DNA of 64,000 bases from Nocardioides houyundeii (GTDB lineage Bacteria > Actinomycetota > Actinomycetes > Propionibacteriales > Nocardioidaceae): assembly GCF_002865585.1 (NCBI RefSeq), contig NZ_CP025581.1, forward strand, positions 2,852,001 through 2,916,000, in the 5' to 3' direction. The notes below the pieces were generated by a model. It saw nothing but the letters and a program-made list of their open reading frames with translations. It had not been told where the DNA came from and made no database searches. The translations under genes were made by a program, and so were the position numbers. Below, piece after piece: positions 1 through 8,326 of the stretch (positions are counted from its first letter, which is position 1; each line of letters opens with the position of its first letter).

Positions 1-472
1 CGAACGACGGCACTCCCAGCTTGTTGAACAGCCAGGCGTAGCAGAGCCCGATCACCACCCCGACGCCGATGCCGGCCGCGACGGCGAGCACGGTGCCGGA
101 GCCCTGCTCCACCAGCAGCACCGCCATGGTCGCCGCGGCGAACCCGCTGACCGATCCCACCGACAGGTCGATCTCCCCCAGCAGCAGGACCAGCACGATG
201 CCGAGGGCGATGATGCCCACCGGCGCGGCGAACTGGCTGATCGAGACCAGGCTGCGCGAGGAGAGGAACCGGGGCTCCTGGAGGTAGAAGCCGAGGCAGA
301 TCACGAGCAGCCCCACCACCACCGGCAGGTTGCCGAGCTCCCCGGACCGGAGCCGAGTCCCGAGCAGTCGGGCGTACCCGGCGACCCCCTGGGTCTTGAT
401 CAGACGCTCGTCCGCGAGGTCGGCAGCCATCGCCGCCTGCGCCGTCTGGATCTCCTCACCCGTCTGCGTCAT
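1..472 (-). CDS. Sugar ABC transporter permease (ribose/xylose type), 3' end outside window
   Basis: Inner-membrane permease subunit of a ribose/xylose-type (CUT2) sugar importer. Translation leftward from the ATG at 472 gives at least 157 residues: a charged cytoplasmic start (MTQTGEEIQTAQAAM), a first hydrophobic helix around residues 50-62, then the GEIDLSVGS signature typical of RbsC/XylH/MglC permeases, followed by further membrane segments. The gene is truncated by the left edge of the window, so its C-terminus is not seen. It overlaps the end of the upstream ATPase gene by 17 bases and is the last visible gene of the binding protein-ATPase-permease operon. The long N-terminal extension before the first helix resembles XylH-like permeases more than RbsC. 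The family is secure; the sugar is not known. Confidence 0.88.
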   Translation of the reverse strand, partial: MTQTGEEIQTAQAAMAADLADERLIKTQGVAGYARLLGTRLRSGELGNLPVVVGLLVICLGFYLQEPRFLSSRSLVSISQFAAPVGIIALGIVLVLLLGEIDLSVGSVSGFAAATMAVLLVEQGSGTVLAVAAGIGVGVVIGLCYAWLFNKLGVPSF

Positions 473-1268
473 CGTGTCCCCCTCCCCGGTTCGCGCGCTC
501 GGCGACCACGTTGTCCGAGGCGCCGGTGATCGCGGCCACCAGCTCCTCGGTGGTGGCCTCCTCGACCCGGAACTCGGCCGCGTTGCGACCCAGGCGCAGC
601 ACCACGATCCGGTCAGCCACCGCCTGGACGTCCGCCATGTTGTGACTGACCAGGATGACGGCCAGGCCGGTGGCGCGCAGGCGCTCGATCAGGTTGAGCA
701 CCTCTGCGGTCTGGGCCACGCCCAGGGCCGCCGTGGGCTCGTCCAGCATGACCACCTTGGGGCTGCCCACCAGGCTGCGGGCGATGGCGACGGTCTGCCG
801 TTGCCCTCCCGAGAGCGAGGCGATCGGGATGCGGACCGACGGGATCTTGGCCGACAGCGTCCTGAGCAGGCGCCACGCCTCCTTCTCCATCGCCACCTCG
901 TCGATGAAGGGCCCGGCCAGCCGCTCCTGACCCAGGAACAGGTTGGCCACCACGTCGAGGTTGTCGCACAGGGCCAGGTCCTGGAACACCGTGGCGATGC
1001 CCAGGGCCTGGGCCTCCGACGGTCCGCCGACGTGGATCTGCCGACCGGAGAAGGTGATGTCCCCCGAGTCGGGCGCGTAGACCCCGGAGATGACCTTGAC
1101 GAGAGTGGACTTGCCGGCGCCGTTGTCGCCCACCAGGGCCACCACCTCGCCGGCGCGCACCTCGAGCTGGACCTCGGTGAGGGCCTGCACGGCGCCGAAC
1201 CGCTTGGAGACCCCGGTCAGGGAGAGCACGCTCTCCCCGACCGGAGCTCGGTCGAGGGAGGTCGTCAT
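456..1268 (-). CDS. Sugar ABC transporter ATP-binding protein (single domain)
   Basis: Cytoplasmic ATPase (270 aa) energising the adjacent sugar importer. Walker A GDNGAGKST lies at residues 47-55, the signature LSGGQ at 152-156 and Walker B VVMLDEP at 172-178. Classical RbsA/XylG/MglA proteins of this family carry two ABC domains in about 500 residues; this one has a single domain, so two copies would have to dimerise. Its ATG overlaps the stop of the binding-protein gene (TGATG), indicating translational coupling, and its 3' end overlaps the permease gene by 17 bases. Substrate specificity cannot be read from this subunit. Confidence 0.93.
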   Translation of the reverse strand: MTTSLDRAPVGESVLSLTGVSKRFGAVQALTEVQLEVRAGEVVALVGDNGAGKSTLVKVISGVYAPDSGDITFSGRQIHVGGPSEAQALGIATVFQDLALCDNLDVVANLFLGQERLAGPFIDEVAMEKEAWRLLRTLSAKIPSVRIPIASLSGGQRQTVAIARSLVGSPKVVMLDEPTAALGVAQTAEVLNLIERLRATGLAVILVSHNMADVQAVADRIVVLRLGRNAAEFRVEEATTEELVAAITGASDNVVAERANRGGGHDDADG

Positions 1269-2341
1269 CAGCTCAGGCCGGCGTCCGCACAGGCGTCGGC
1301 GTACTCGTCGGTGCAGATGTCGGAGACGCTGTAGAACTCGTCCTCCACCACGGTGTCCCCCACGTTGTCGCTGGTGACCACGATCGGGTCGAAGATGAAC
1401 GACGGCACGCCCTCGAAGTCCACGGTCTCGCCGACGTCGTCACCGTTGACCAGTGCCACCACAAGCTCGGCGGCCTTCTCGGCCTCGACCGCGATCGGCT
1501 TGTAGATGGTCATCTCCTGCTCACCGGCGAGGATCCGTTGGATCGCCGCGAGCTCCGCGTCCTGGCCGGTGATCGGCGGCAGCTGGTCCACCGCCACGCC
1601 ACCGCCGGTGAGCGCGGCCACGACGCCGCCGGCCTGACCGTCGTTGGCCGCGTAGACGCCGTTGATCTGGTCGGCGTCGTACTTGCTGAGCTGGTCGGTG
1701 ACGAACTCCTGGGCGTTGTTGGGGCTCCAGTCGGGGTTGTCGTACTCCTCGAGGATCTTCACCCCGGAGTCGTCGATGGCGCTGTGGGCGCCGGCCTTGA
1801 ACTGGGCCGCGTTGGGGTCCGTGGGAGCGCCGTTGAGCATCAGGATGCCGCCCTTGTCGCCCATGGCCTCCACCAGGGCCTCGCCCTGCATGCGGCCGAC
1901 AGTCTCGTTGTCGAAGGAGATGTAGTAGTCGGCGTCCTCGATGAACCGGTCGTAGGCGATCACCTGGGCTCCGGAGTCCTGGGCGGTCTGGACCATGCCT
2001 CCCGCCCCGGCTCCGTTGACCGGGTCGAGCACGATCACGCTGGCGCCCTCGGAGATGGCGGTGTCGACCTGCTGGGTCTGCTTCGCCTCGTCCTGGTCGG
2101 CGTTGTAGTAGACGACCTCGCACTCGCCGCAGAGCTCGGCGACCTTGCCCTCGAACAGCGGGCGGTCGAACGTCTCGTAACGGGTGGTCTTCGACTCCGG
2201 GAGCAGCAGGGCGATGACCTGGTCACCGCCGTCGCCGCCGTCGCCGTCCTGGGAGTCGTTGGCCCCACAGGCCGACAGGCCGGCGGCGCCGATGAGCAGT
2301 GCAGCACCCCAGGCTGCGTAGCGGTGCAGGGTTGCGGACAT
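1268..2341 (-). CDS. Sugar ABC transporter substrate-binding lipoprotein
   Basis: Extracytoplasmic sugar-binding lipoprotein of the ribose/xylose (Peripla_BP_4) class, 357 aa. A signal peptide ends in the lipobox LSAC with Cys25 as the predicted lipidated residue. The mature part has the periplasmic-binding-protein fold with motifs such as DPVNGAGAGG, IAYDR and TGQDAEL, the last shared with XylF-like proteins. Two cysteine pairs, a CxxC near the N-terminus (LCGEC) and a pair near the C-terminus, are also present in the paralogue at 3694-4749 and may form disulfides. The start is supported by a GAGGAGGA ribosome-binding site just upstream. First gene of the importer operon, divergent from a ROK regulator that is the likely local controller. 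Confidence 0.92.
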   Translation of the reverse strand: MSATLHRYAAWGAALLIGAAGLSACGANDSQDGDGGDGGDQVIALLLPESKTTRYETFDRPLFEGKVAELCGECEVVYYNADQDEAKQTQQVDTAISEGASVIVLDPVNGAGAGGMVQTAQDSGAQVIAYDRFIEDADYYISFDNETVGRMQGEALVEAMGDKGGILMLNGAPTDPNAAQFKAGAHSAIDDSGVKILEEYDNPDWSPNNAQEFVTDQLSKYDADQINGVYAANDGQAGGVVAALTGGGVAVDQLPPITGQDAELAAIQRILAGEQEMTIYKPIAVEAEKAAELVVALVNGDDVGETVDFEGVPSFIFDPIVVTSDNVGDTVVEDEFYSVSDICTDEYADACADAGLS

Positions 2342-2398
2342 GTTTCCTCCTCGTCGAGCGGCGCGCCGCCGCTGATCGAGTGTCCTGAGTCACATCCC

Positions 2399-2473
2399 TA
2401 GTAGTCAAGAGGTGAACGAAATAGTTCGCTCTGAGAACACGCCCCGGCTTTAGCTCCTGAGTCTTGACGACTA
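2399..2473. promoter_or_regulatory. Divergent promoter/operator region with long-range inverted repeat
   Basis: TAGTAGTCAAGA (2399-2410) is mirrored by TCTTGACGACTA (2462-2473), matching at 11 of 12 positions. Each arm contains a TTGAC -35-like core pointing towards the gene on its own side, so the arms could be -35 elements, regulator half-sites, or both. Between them is a small palindrome, CGAA-ATAG-TTCG (2417-2428). The region separates the sugar importer from the ROK repressor gene and is the natural place for its operator. I could not identify convincing -10 hexamers. Confidence 0.5.
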
Positions 2474-2498
2474 ATGGCCTGCCCCGCACAGTGTTCGC

Positions 2499-3674
2499 AT
2501 GTCTCCCCGCGACCGCGCTCCCGGCTCCCCCGCCTCGCTGCGCACGGCCAACCTGCACCGGGTGCTCGCGGTGCTGCGCCGCGGTGCGCCGCACGGCGAG
2601 GCCGCGACCCCCGTGACCCAGGCGACCTTGGCCCGGCTGACCGGGCTGGCCCCGGCCACGGTCTCCAGCATCGTGCGCGATCTCGCCGCCCGGGAGCTCG
2701 TGGAGACCGAGCCGGGAAGCGGGCGACGAGGCACCACGGTGCAGCTGGCCCGGGGGGCCGGGGTCGTCGCCGGGATCGACTTCGGTCACAGCCACGTCGC
2801 CGTCGCCTTCGGCGACCTGACCGGAGCCGTGGTCTCGGAGCACCGGGTCCCGCTGGGCTCGGGTCACGACTGGGAGGACGGCGTGGCTCTCGCCCGCACG
2901 CTGCTGGAGGAGCTGCTGACCCGGCACGGTCTCGACCTCACCCGGCTCCGCGGGATCACCATGGCGCTGCCGGCTCCGGTCACCGACGGGGTGGTCCGGT
3001 CCTCGGCGATCCTCCCCGGCTGGGTGGGGGTGCGCGCCACGGACGTGGCCAGCAAGCACTTCGGGCTGCCCGTTCACGTGGAGAACGACGCCAACCTGGG
3101 GGCCCTGGCCGAGCACCGGCTCGGCGTGGCACGCGGCGAGACCAGCTCGGTGTTCATCAAGATCAGCTCGGGCATCGGCGCCGGCATCGTCATCGAGGAC
3201 TCGCTGCACCGCGGCAGCACCGGAGCCGCCGGGGAGATCGGGCACCTCACGCTCGACGACCAGGGCCCGATGTGCCGCTGCGGCAGCCGGGGATGCCTGG
3301 AGGCGTACGCGTCGGTGCCGGCCGTCGTGGCCATGATGGCCCCGCAGCTCCCCGGGGCCGGGATCGACGACCTCGTCACCGCTGCCGGGGAGGGCAACGT
3401 CGCCGCCATCCGCACGTTCGAGGACGCCGGGCTGCACCTGGGGTGGGGCCTGGCGAGCATCGTCAACCTGCTCAACCCAGCCCTGGTGGTGGTGGGTGGT
3501 GACATGGCGCGCGCCGGCGAGCTGCTGCTGGAACCTGCACGGATCGGTCTGCGGCGCCACGCTCTGGACGCCGTCGCCGCCACCCCGGTGCTGGCCAGCC
3601 ACCTGGGCGAGCGAGCGTCGTTGGCCGGTGCCGTGCTGCAGGCGGCCGAGCGCATCGAGCTGGCGCTGGACTAG
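2499..3674 (+). CDS. ROK family transcriptional regulator
   Basis: Sugar-responsive repressor of the NagC/XylR (ROK) class, 391 aa. An N-terminal winged helix-turn-helix (about residues 18-80, with LARLTGLAPATVSSIVRDL as recognition region) is followed by a ROK sugar-kinase-like domain starting at GIDFGHSHV (92-100). The zinc-binding ROK motif CRCGSRGCLE is intact (Cys258, Cys260, Cys265), as is the conserved END triplet (VENDANLGAL). ROK repressors normally release DNA on binding a sugar or sugar phosphate. Transcribed divergently from the sugar importer, so it probably controls that operon and itself. No clear ribosome-binding site precedes the ATG; a leaderless transcript is possible. Confidence 0.92.
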   Translation: MSPRDRAPGSPASLRTANLHRVLAVLRRGAPHGEAATPVTQATLARLTGLAPATVSSIVRDLAARELVETEPGSGRRGTTVQLARGAGVVAGIDFGHSHVAVAFGDLTGAVVSEHRVPLGSGHDWEDGVALARTLLEELLTRHGLDLTRLRGITMALPAPVTDGVVRSSAILPGWVGVRATDVASKHFGLPVHVENDANLGALAEHRLGVARGETSSVFIKISSGIGAGIVIEDSLHRGSTGAAGEIGHLTLDDQGPMCRCGSRGCLEAYASVPAVVAMMAPQLPGAGIDDLVTAAGEGNVAAIRTFEDAGLHLGWGLASIVNLLNPALVVVGGDMARAGELLLEPARIGLRRHALDAVAATPVLASHLGERASLAGAVLQAAERIELALD

Positions 3675-3693
3675 CCGTGACGCCCGGGCCCAA

Positions 3694-4749
3694 CTAGCGA
3701 AGGGCGAGCGCCTCGCACTCCTGCAGCAGCTCGGCCGGGCAGATCTCGTCGAGGTCGTAGACCCGGTCGCGCAGCACGGTGCGGGCGATGCTGCCAGGGC
3801 CGACCGCGGCGGGGGCGAACAGGAACGTCGGCACGCCCTCGTAGTCACTGGCCCCTTGGGTCTCGTCGCCCGCGAGCACGTCGACGGCGAGGTCGGCCGC
3901 CCGCTCGGCCAGGGCGGGCAGCGGCTTGTAGACCGTCATCCCCTGCTCCCGTCCCACGATCCGGTGCACGGCGGACAGCTCGGCGTCCTGGCCTGTGACG
4001 AACGGATAGTCGGACTTCGCGACCCCCGCCTCCTGCAGTGCCTGGACCACGCCACCGGCCTGGGTGTCGTTCGAGGCCACGATCGCCTTGACGCGAGGCA
4101 GCAGGCGTGCGTTCTCGGCCACGAACGCCTCCGCCTCCTGGGCGTCCCAGGACGACGGGTCGAGCTCGGCGAGCACGCGCACGTCGTTCCGCTCCAGCAC
4201 CCGGCTCACGGCGCTGCGGATGGTGCGCGCGTTGGCGTCGCTCGTCGGCCCGTTGACCAGGAGCACGCCGGCTCGCTTGCCAACCCGGTCGACGACCGAC
4301 TCCCCGATGAGCTGGCCGATCTCCTCGGGGTCCACCGAGACGAACCAGTCCGCCCCGGCCACGTAGCGGTCGTAGGCGATCACGGGCACGTCGCCTGCGG
4401 TGAGGACCAGGTCCTCGGCGGCCTCAGAGTCCACCGCGTTCAGCACCACCACGTCGGCGCCGGACTCGAGCGCCTCGTCGAGCTGCTGCGCCTGGCGGCC
4501 CGCGTCCTGCTGGGCGTTGTAGGTCAGGTAGTCGCAGCCCTGGCAGGTCTGCTCGAACCGCGCCCGGAAGAACGGCTCGTCGACCTGCGCCCACCGGTCG
4601 GCCCGGTCGGAGGCGAGCAGGAACGCCACCACGGCCCGGTCGGGCTTGACGCAACCGGACAGCCCCGCCGCGGTGAGCAGGACGCTGACCACGAGCGCGA
4701 GCAGACCTCGCCTGGTGCGGCGGGCGGCGCCGCCGCCCCCTACTCCCAC
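3694..4749 (-). CDS. Orphan sugar-binding lipoprotein paralogue
   Basis: Second Peripla_BP_4-type binding lipoprotein, 351 aa, colinear with the one at 1268-2341 over its whole length: shared blocks include IAYDR, the GQDAEL segment, MTxYKP, the N-terminal CxxC (TCQGC) and a C-terminal cysteine pair. The signal peptide has an Arg-rich n-region and the lipobox LSGC. It has no adjacent permease or ATPase; it may feed the importer at 1-2341 or act as a sensor. The GTG start lies inside the last ten bases of guaA, so the gene appears coupled to guaA translation. It converges on the ROK gene with only 19 bases between stops. Confidence 0.85.
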   Translation of the reverse strand: MGVGGGGAARRTRRGLLALVVSVLLTAAGLSGCVKPDRAVVAFLLASDRADRWAQVDEPFFRARFEQTCQGCDYLTYNAQQDAGRQAQQLDEALESGADVVVLNAVDSEAAEDLVLTAGDVPVIAYDRYVAGADWFVSVDPEEIGQLIGESVVDRVGKRAGVLLVNGPTSDANARTIRSAVSRVLERNDVRVLAELDPSSWDAQEAEAFVAENARLLPRVKAIVASNDTQAGGVVQALQEAGVAKSDYPFVTGQDAELSAVHRIVGREQGMTVYKPLPALAERAADLAVDVLAGDETQGASDYEGVPTFLFAPAAVGPGSIARTVLRDRVYDLDEICPAELLQECEALALR

Positions 4750-6308
4750 TCGATGGTGCCCGGCGGCTTGGAGGTGATGTCGAGGGTGACCCGGTTGATC
4801 TCAGCCACCTCGTTGGTGATCCGAGTGGAGATCTTCTCCAGGACGTCGTAGGGCAGGCGCGCCCAGTCGGCGGTCATCGCGTCCTCCGAGGTCACCGGAC
4901 GCAGCACCACGGGGTGGCCGTAGGTGCGGCCGTCGCCCTGCACCCCCACCGAGCGCACGTCGCCCAGCAGCACCACCGGGAACTGCCAGATGTCGCGGTC
5001 CAGCCCGGCCCGCGTCAGCTCCTCGCGGGCGATGGCGTCGGCCTCCCGCAGGATCTCCAGCCGCTCCCGGGTGACCTCGCCGATGATCCGGATCGCCAGG
5101 CCCGGCCCGGGGAAGGGGTGGCGCCACACGATCTCGGCGGGCAGACCGAGCTGCTCGCCGACCAGGCGGACCTCGTCCTTGAACAGGGTGCGCAGCGGCT
5201 CGACCAGCTCGAACTCCAGGTCGTCGGGCAGCCCACCCACGTTGTGGTGGGACTTGATGTTGGAGGTGCCGGCACCGCCGCCGGACTCCACCACGTCCGG
5301 GTAGAGCGTGCCTTGGACCAGGAAGGCCACCTTGGCGCCCGAGGACGCCGCGTCGCCCAGCACGTCGGCCTCGGCCGCCTCGAAGACCCGGATGAACTCC
5401 CGGCCGATGATCTTGCGCTTCTCCTCGGGGTCCGACACCCCGGCGAGGGCCTCGGCGAAGCGCTGCTCGGCGTCCACGACGTGCAGCTTGACGCCGGTGG
5501 CGGCGACGAAGTCACGCTCGACCTGCTCGGCCTCGCCCTTGCGCAGCAGCCCGTGGTCCACGAAGACGCAGTCCAGTCGGTCGCCGATGGCGCGCTGCAC
5601 CATGGCGGCCGCGACGGCGGAGTCGACCCCGCCGGAGAGCCCGCAGATGGCGCGGCCGTCCTCGCCGATCTGCTCCCGGATCCGCTCGATCTGCTCCTCG
5701 ACGATGTTGACCATGGTCCAGGTGGGCCGGCAGCCGGCGATGTCGAGGAGGAAGTGCTCCAGGACCTGCTGCCCGTGCTCGGTGTGCAGCACCTCCGGGT
5801 GCCACTGCACGCCAGCCATCCGGCGTGCGGTGTCCTCGAAGGCCGCGACCGGCGTGACGTCGGTGGAGGCGAGCACGGTGAAGCCGTCGGGCGCGGCCTG
5901 CACCGAGTCTCCGTGGGACATCCACACGTTGTGCGCTCCGGGCAGCTCCCCCAGCAGGGTGCCGGGCTCCAGGACCGTCACCGGCGTCCGGCCGTACTCC
6001 CGTGCCCCGGTGTGCGCGACCTCGCCGCCGAGGCCCTGGGCCATCAGCTGGAACCCGTAGCACATCCCGAAGACCGGGGTCTGGGAGGTGAAGATCGTGG
6101 TGTCGATGCCCGGGGCGCCGTCGGCGTACACGCTCGAGGGACCGCCGGAGAGGATGATCGCGGCGGGCTTGCGCGCCAGCATCTCCGCCACCGGCATGGT
6201 GTGCGGCACGATCTCGGAGTAGACGCGTGCCTCGCGGACCCGGCGGGCGATCAGCTGCGCGTACTGCGCTCCGAAGTCGACCACCAGGACCAGATCGTGC
6301 TCCGACAT
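4740..6308 (-). CDS. guaA: GMP synthase (glutamine-hydrolysing)
   Basis: Converts XMP, ATP and glutamine to GMP, the last step of guanylate synthesis, in the cytoplasm. Length 522 aa, normal for the two-domain enzyme. The N-terminal class I glutamine amidotransferase has the nucleophile Cys83 (GMCYGFQ) and the His170/Glu172 pair (QWHPE); the ATP pyrophosphatase domain has the PP-loop SGGVDS at 225-230; the C-terminal dimerisation domain ends in PPGTIEWE as in other GuaA proteins. A GGAGAGG ribosome-binding site precedes the ATG. guaB3 and guaB lie about 5 kb upstream on the same strand. Its 3' end overlaps the orphan binding-protein gene by ten bases. Confidence 0.98.
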   Translation of the reverse strand: MSEHDLVLVVDFGAQYAQLIARRVREARVYSEIVPHTMPVAEMLARKPAAIILSGGPSSVYADGAPGIDTTIFTSQTPVFGMCYGFQLMAQGLGGEVAHTGAREYGRTPVTVLEPGTLLGELPGAHNVWMSHGDSVQAAPDGFTVLASTDVTPVAAFEDTARRMAGVQWHPEVLHTEHGQQVLEHFLLDIAGCRPTWTMVNIVEEQIERIREQIGEDGRAICGLSGGVDSAVAAAMVQRAIGDRLDCVFVDHGLLRKGEAEQVERDFVAATGVKLHVVDAEQRFAEALAGVSDPEEKRKIIGREFIRVFEAAEADVLGDAASSGAKVAFLVQGTLYPDVVESGGGAGTSNIKSHHNVGGLPDDLEFELVEPLRTLFKDEVRLVGEQLGLPAEIVWRHPFPGPGLAIRIIGEVTRERLEILREADAIAREELTRAGLDRDIWQFPVVLLGDVRSVGVQGDGRTYGHPVVLRPVTSEDAMTADWARLPYDVLEKISTRITNEVAEINRVTLDITSKPPGTIEWE

Positions 6309-6373
6309 GTGCTGCCTCTCCGTGGCCGTCTTGACGGGGACGAGTCTACCGAGAGCGCCGCACGCCCAAATGC

Positions 6374-6414
6374 ATCAGGGCCCGACCGGGGAGGGAGGAT
6401 GGTCGGGCCCTGAT
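6374..6414 (-). terminator. Strong hairpin between the GMC oxidoreductase gene and guaA
   Basis: A perfect 14-bp stem (6374-6387 with 6401-6414, arms ATCAGGGCCCGACC and its complement) around a 13-base loop. It sits between the end of the GMC oxidoreductase gene and the guaA start, where a leftward transcript would be terminated. There is no T-tract, as is common in GC-rich actinobacteria. Confidence 0.65.
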
Positions 6415-6445
6415 CACCCAATGCTGACCAGCAGCACGGGGCAAC

Positions 6446-6482
6446 GGCCCGGTTCATGGGAGGGAGAGCTGGTCACCGGGCC
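6446..6482. terminator. Second hairpin in the guaA upstream gap
   Basis: GGCCCGGT (6446-6453) pairs with ACCGGGCC (6475-6482) across a 21-base loop, close to the stronger hairpin at 6374-6414. The rest of the 299-base gap 6309-6607 is comparatively AT-rich near 6500-6600 and contains no recognisable gene. It probably holds the guaA promoter, but I see no clear -10/-35 pair. Confidence 0.35.
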
Positions 6483-6607
6483 TTGCACTAGTCCCAACGA
6501 TCCCCCATCGAACAAGTTACGCCCAAAGCGACATGCCCTATTTGGGGGAAACCGAGTCCCAATCGTGATCAAAATCAGGCGGCGTTCAGCCAGTCCTCAG
6601 TTGCGAC

Positions 6608-8326
6608 TCAGGTGACTGCCACAATCGGCAGCCGCAGGGCCGCCGGAGCGGACGCGGGGACAGCGGGCCGACGCGGCGCGATCGGGGCGAGCGGCCGGTA
6701 GGTCTCCCCCAGCGGCGGCCGCGGGTCCGGGTCGCCCTTGTTGGGCCAGAAGGCCATCGCCCGCTCCGCCTGCGCCGTGATCGTCAGCGACGGGTTGACT
6801 CCCAGGTTCGCCGAGATCGCCGAGCCGTCCACGACGTGCACGCCTGCGTGACCGAACGCCCGCTGGTAGGCGTCCACCACCCCGGTCTCCGGAGAGTCCC
6901 CGATGGTGCAGCCGCCGATGAAGTGCGCGGTCAGCGGCCGGTTCAACGGCTCCCCCACGTTGCCCCCGGGCGTGCCCTTGATGGCCTCGGCCATCCTGCG
7001 GGCGGCCTCGTAGGCGACCGGGATGTAGGTCGGGTTGGGCTCGCCGTGGCCCTGCTTGCTCGACATCCGCCACCCGAAGGGCGTGCGCACCCGGATCGTG
7101 GTGATGGAGTTGTCCAGGGTCTGCATCACCAGGGCGATCACGGTCCGCTCGGACCAGTGCTTGACGTCGTACAGGTCCAGGGCGTTGCGGCGCTCCTTCC
7201 ACATCTCCCTGACCCAGCTGCGCAGCCGGCTCTCGCCCTCGACCGGGTCCACCAGCACCGTCTGGAGCAGGGACATCACGTTGCTCCCCCGGCCGTAACG
7301 CACCGGCTCGATGTGGGTGTGCTCGTCGGGATGGAAGGAGGAGGTGATCGCCACGCCCTGGCTGTAGTCGGTGGCCAGGTCCGGCGCGAGTGCCCCCAGG
7401 ATCGCCTCGGAGTTGGTGCGCGCCAGGCTGCCGAGCCGCTCGGAGATGTGCGGCAGGTCGCCGTCGCCCTTGAGCTTGTGCAGCAGCTTCTGGGTGCCGA
7501 GCGCCGCAGCGGAGAAGACGACCTCGTCGCAGGTGAAGGTCCGCACCGCCGTACGCCGGGACAGCTTGGCCTTGGTCCACCGTGCCTGGACCTCGTAGCC
7601 GCCGCCGGGACGCGGCCGGACCCGGGTCACCGTGGTCAGGGGGTGGACCACCGCCCCCTGCTCCTCGGCCAGGTAGAGATAGTTCTTGACCAGGGTGTTC
7701 TTGGCGTTGTGCCGACAGCCGGTCATGCACTCCCCGCAGTTGAGGCAGGCACTGCGGGCGGGCCCCGAGCCGCCGAAGTAGGGGTCGGGGACCGTCTCGC
7801 CCGGCGCCTGTCCCGGGCCGCCGAAGAACACCCCGACCGGGGTGGGGTGGAACGTCTCGCCGACGCCCATCTCCTGGGCGACCTGCTCCATCACCTCGTC
7901 CGAGGGGGTGCGCACCGGGTTCTCCACCACCCCCAGCATCCGCTTGGCCTGGTCGTAGTAGGGGGCGAGCTCCCTCTTCCAGTCGGTGATGTGGGCCCAC
8001 GAGGGATCGCGGTAGAAGGCCTCCAGGGGCTCGTAGAGGGTGTTGGCGTAGACCAACGACCCTCCACCCACCCCGGCACCCGCCAGGATCATGCAGTCGC
8101 GCAGCAGGTCGATGCGCTGGATCCCGTACATCCCGGCCTGCGGCAGGAAGAGGTAGCGCTTGAGGTCGAACGAGGTCGAGGCGAAGGAGTCCTCTTCGAA
8201 CCTGGCCCCGGCCTCCAGGACGCCCACGCGGTACCCCTTCTCGGTCAGCCGCAGGGCGCTGACCGAGCCGCCGAAGCCGGACCCGATCACCAGCACGTCG
8301 TAGTGCACCGGGGACGAGGCACCCAT
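6608..8326 (-). CDS. GMC-family FAD oxidoreductase (cholesterol-oxidase-like)
   Basis: Flavin-dependent alcohol/sterol-type oxidoreductase of the GMC superfamily, 572 aa. The N-terminal Rossmann motif VIGSGFGGS binds FAD, followed by GAGVGGGSLVYAN and a C-terminal block (NLGVNPSLTITAQAERA) typical of ChoD-like GMC proteins. A cysteine cluster CLNCGECMTGC near residue 200 has C-x2-C-x2-C-x3-C spacing and could bind an iron-sulfur cluster. Its position next to guaB3/guaB matches M. tuberculosis choD (Rv3409c), whose cholesterol oxidase annotation is itself debated. Its ATG overlaps the stop of the aldehyde dehydrogenase gene (TGATG), so an alcohol/aldehyde oxidation sequence is a plausible joint role. 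The true substrate is unknown. Confidence 0.85.
   Translation of the reverse strand: MGASSPVHYDVLVIGSGFGGSVSALRLTEKGYRVGVLEAGARFEEDSFASTSFDLKRYLFLPQAGMYGIQRIDLLRDCMILAGAGVGGGSLVYANTLYEPLEAFYRDPSWAHITDWKRELAPYYDQAKRMLGVVENPVRTPSDEVMEQVAQEMGVGETFHPTPVGVFFGGPGQAPGETVPDPYFGGSGPARSACLNCGECMTGCRHNAKNTLVKNYLYLAEEQGAVVHPLTTVTRVRPRPGGGYEVQARWTKAKLSRRTAVRTFTCDEVVFSAAALGTQKLLHKLKGDGDLPHISERLGSLARTNSEAILGALAPDLATDYSQGVAITSSFHPDEHTHIEPVRYGRGSNVMSLLQTVLVDPVEGESRLRSWVREMWKERRNALDLYDVKHWSERTVIALVMQTLDNSITTIRVRTPFGWRMSSKQGHGEPNPTYIPVAYEAARRMAEAIKGTPGGNVGEPLNRPLTAHFIGGCTIGDSPETGVVDAYQRAFGHAGVHVVDGSAISANLGVNPSLTITAQAERAMAFWPNKGDPDPRPPLGETYRPLAPIAPRRPAVPASAPAALRLPIVAVT

Noticed and set aside
2223-3848. A 541-codon minus-strand open frame
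   Set aside because: It lies antisense to the ROK gene, has a composition dominated by Arg/Gly/Pro/His, and no recognisable motif.
6500-6607. A small RNA or riboswitch in the AT-richer gap upstream of guaA
   Set aside because: No recognisable guanine or other riboswitch core and no clear promoter; the two hairpins are better explained as terminators of the leftward transcript.
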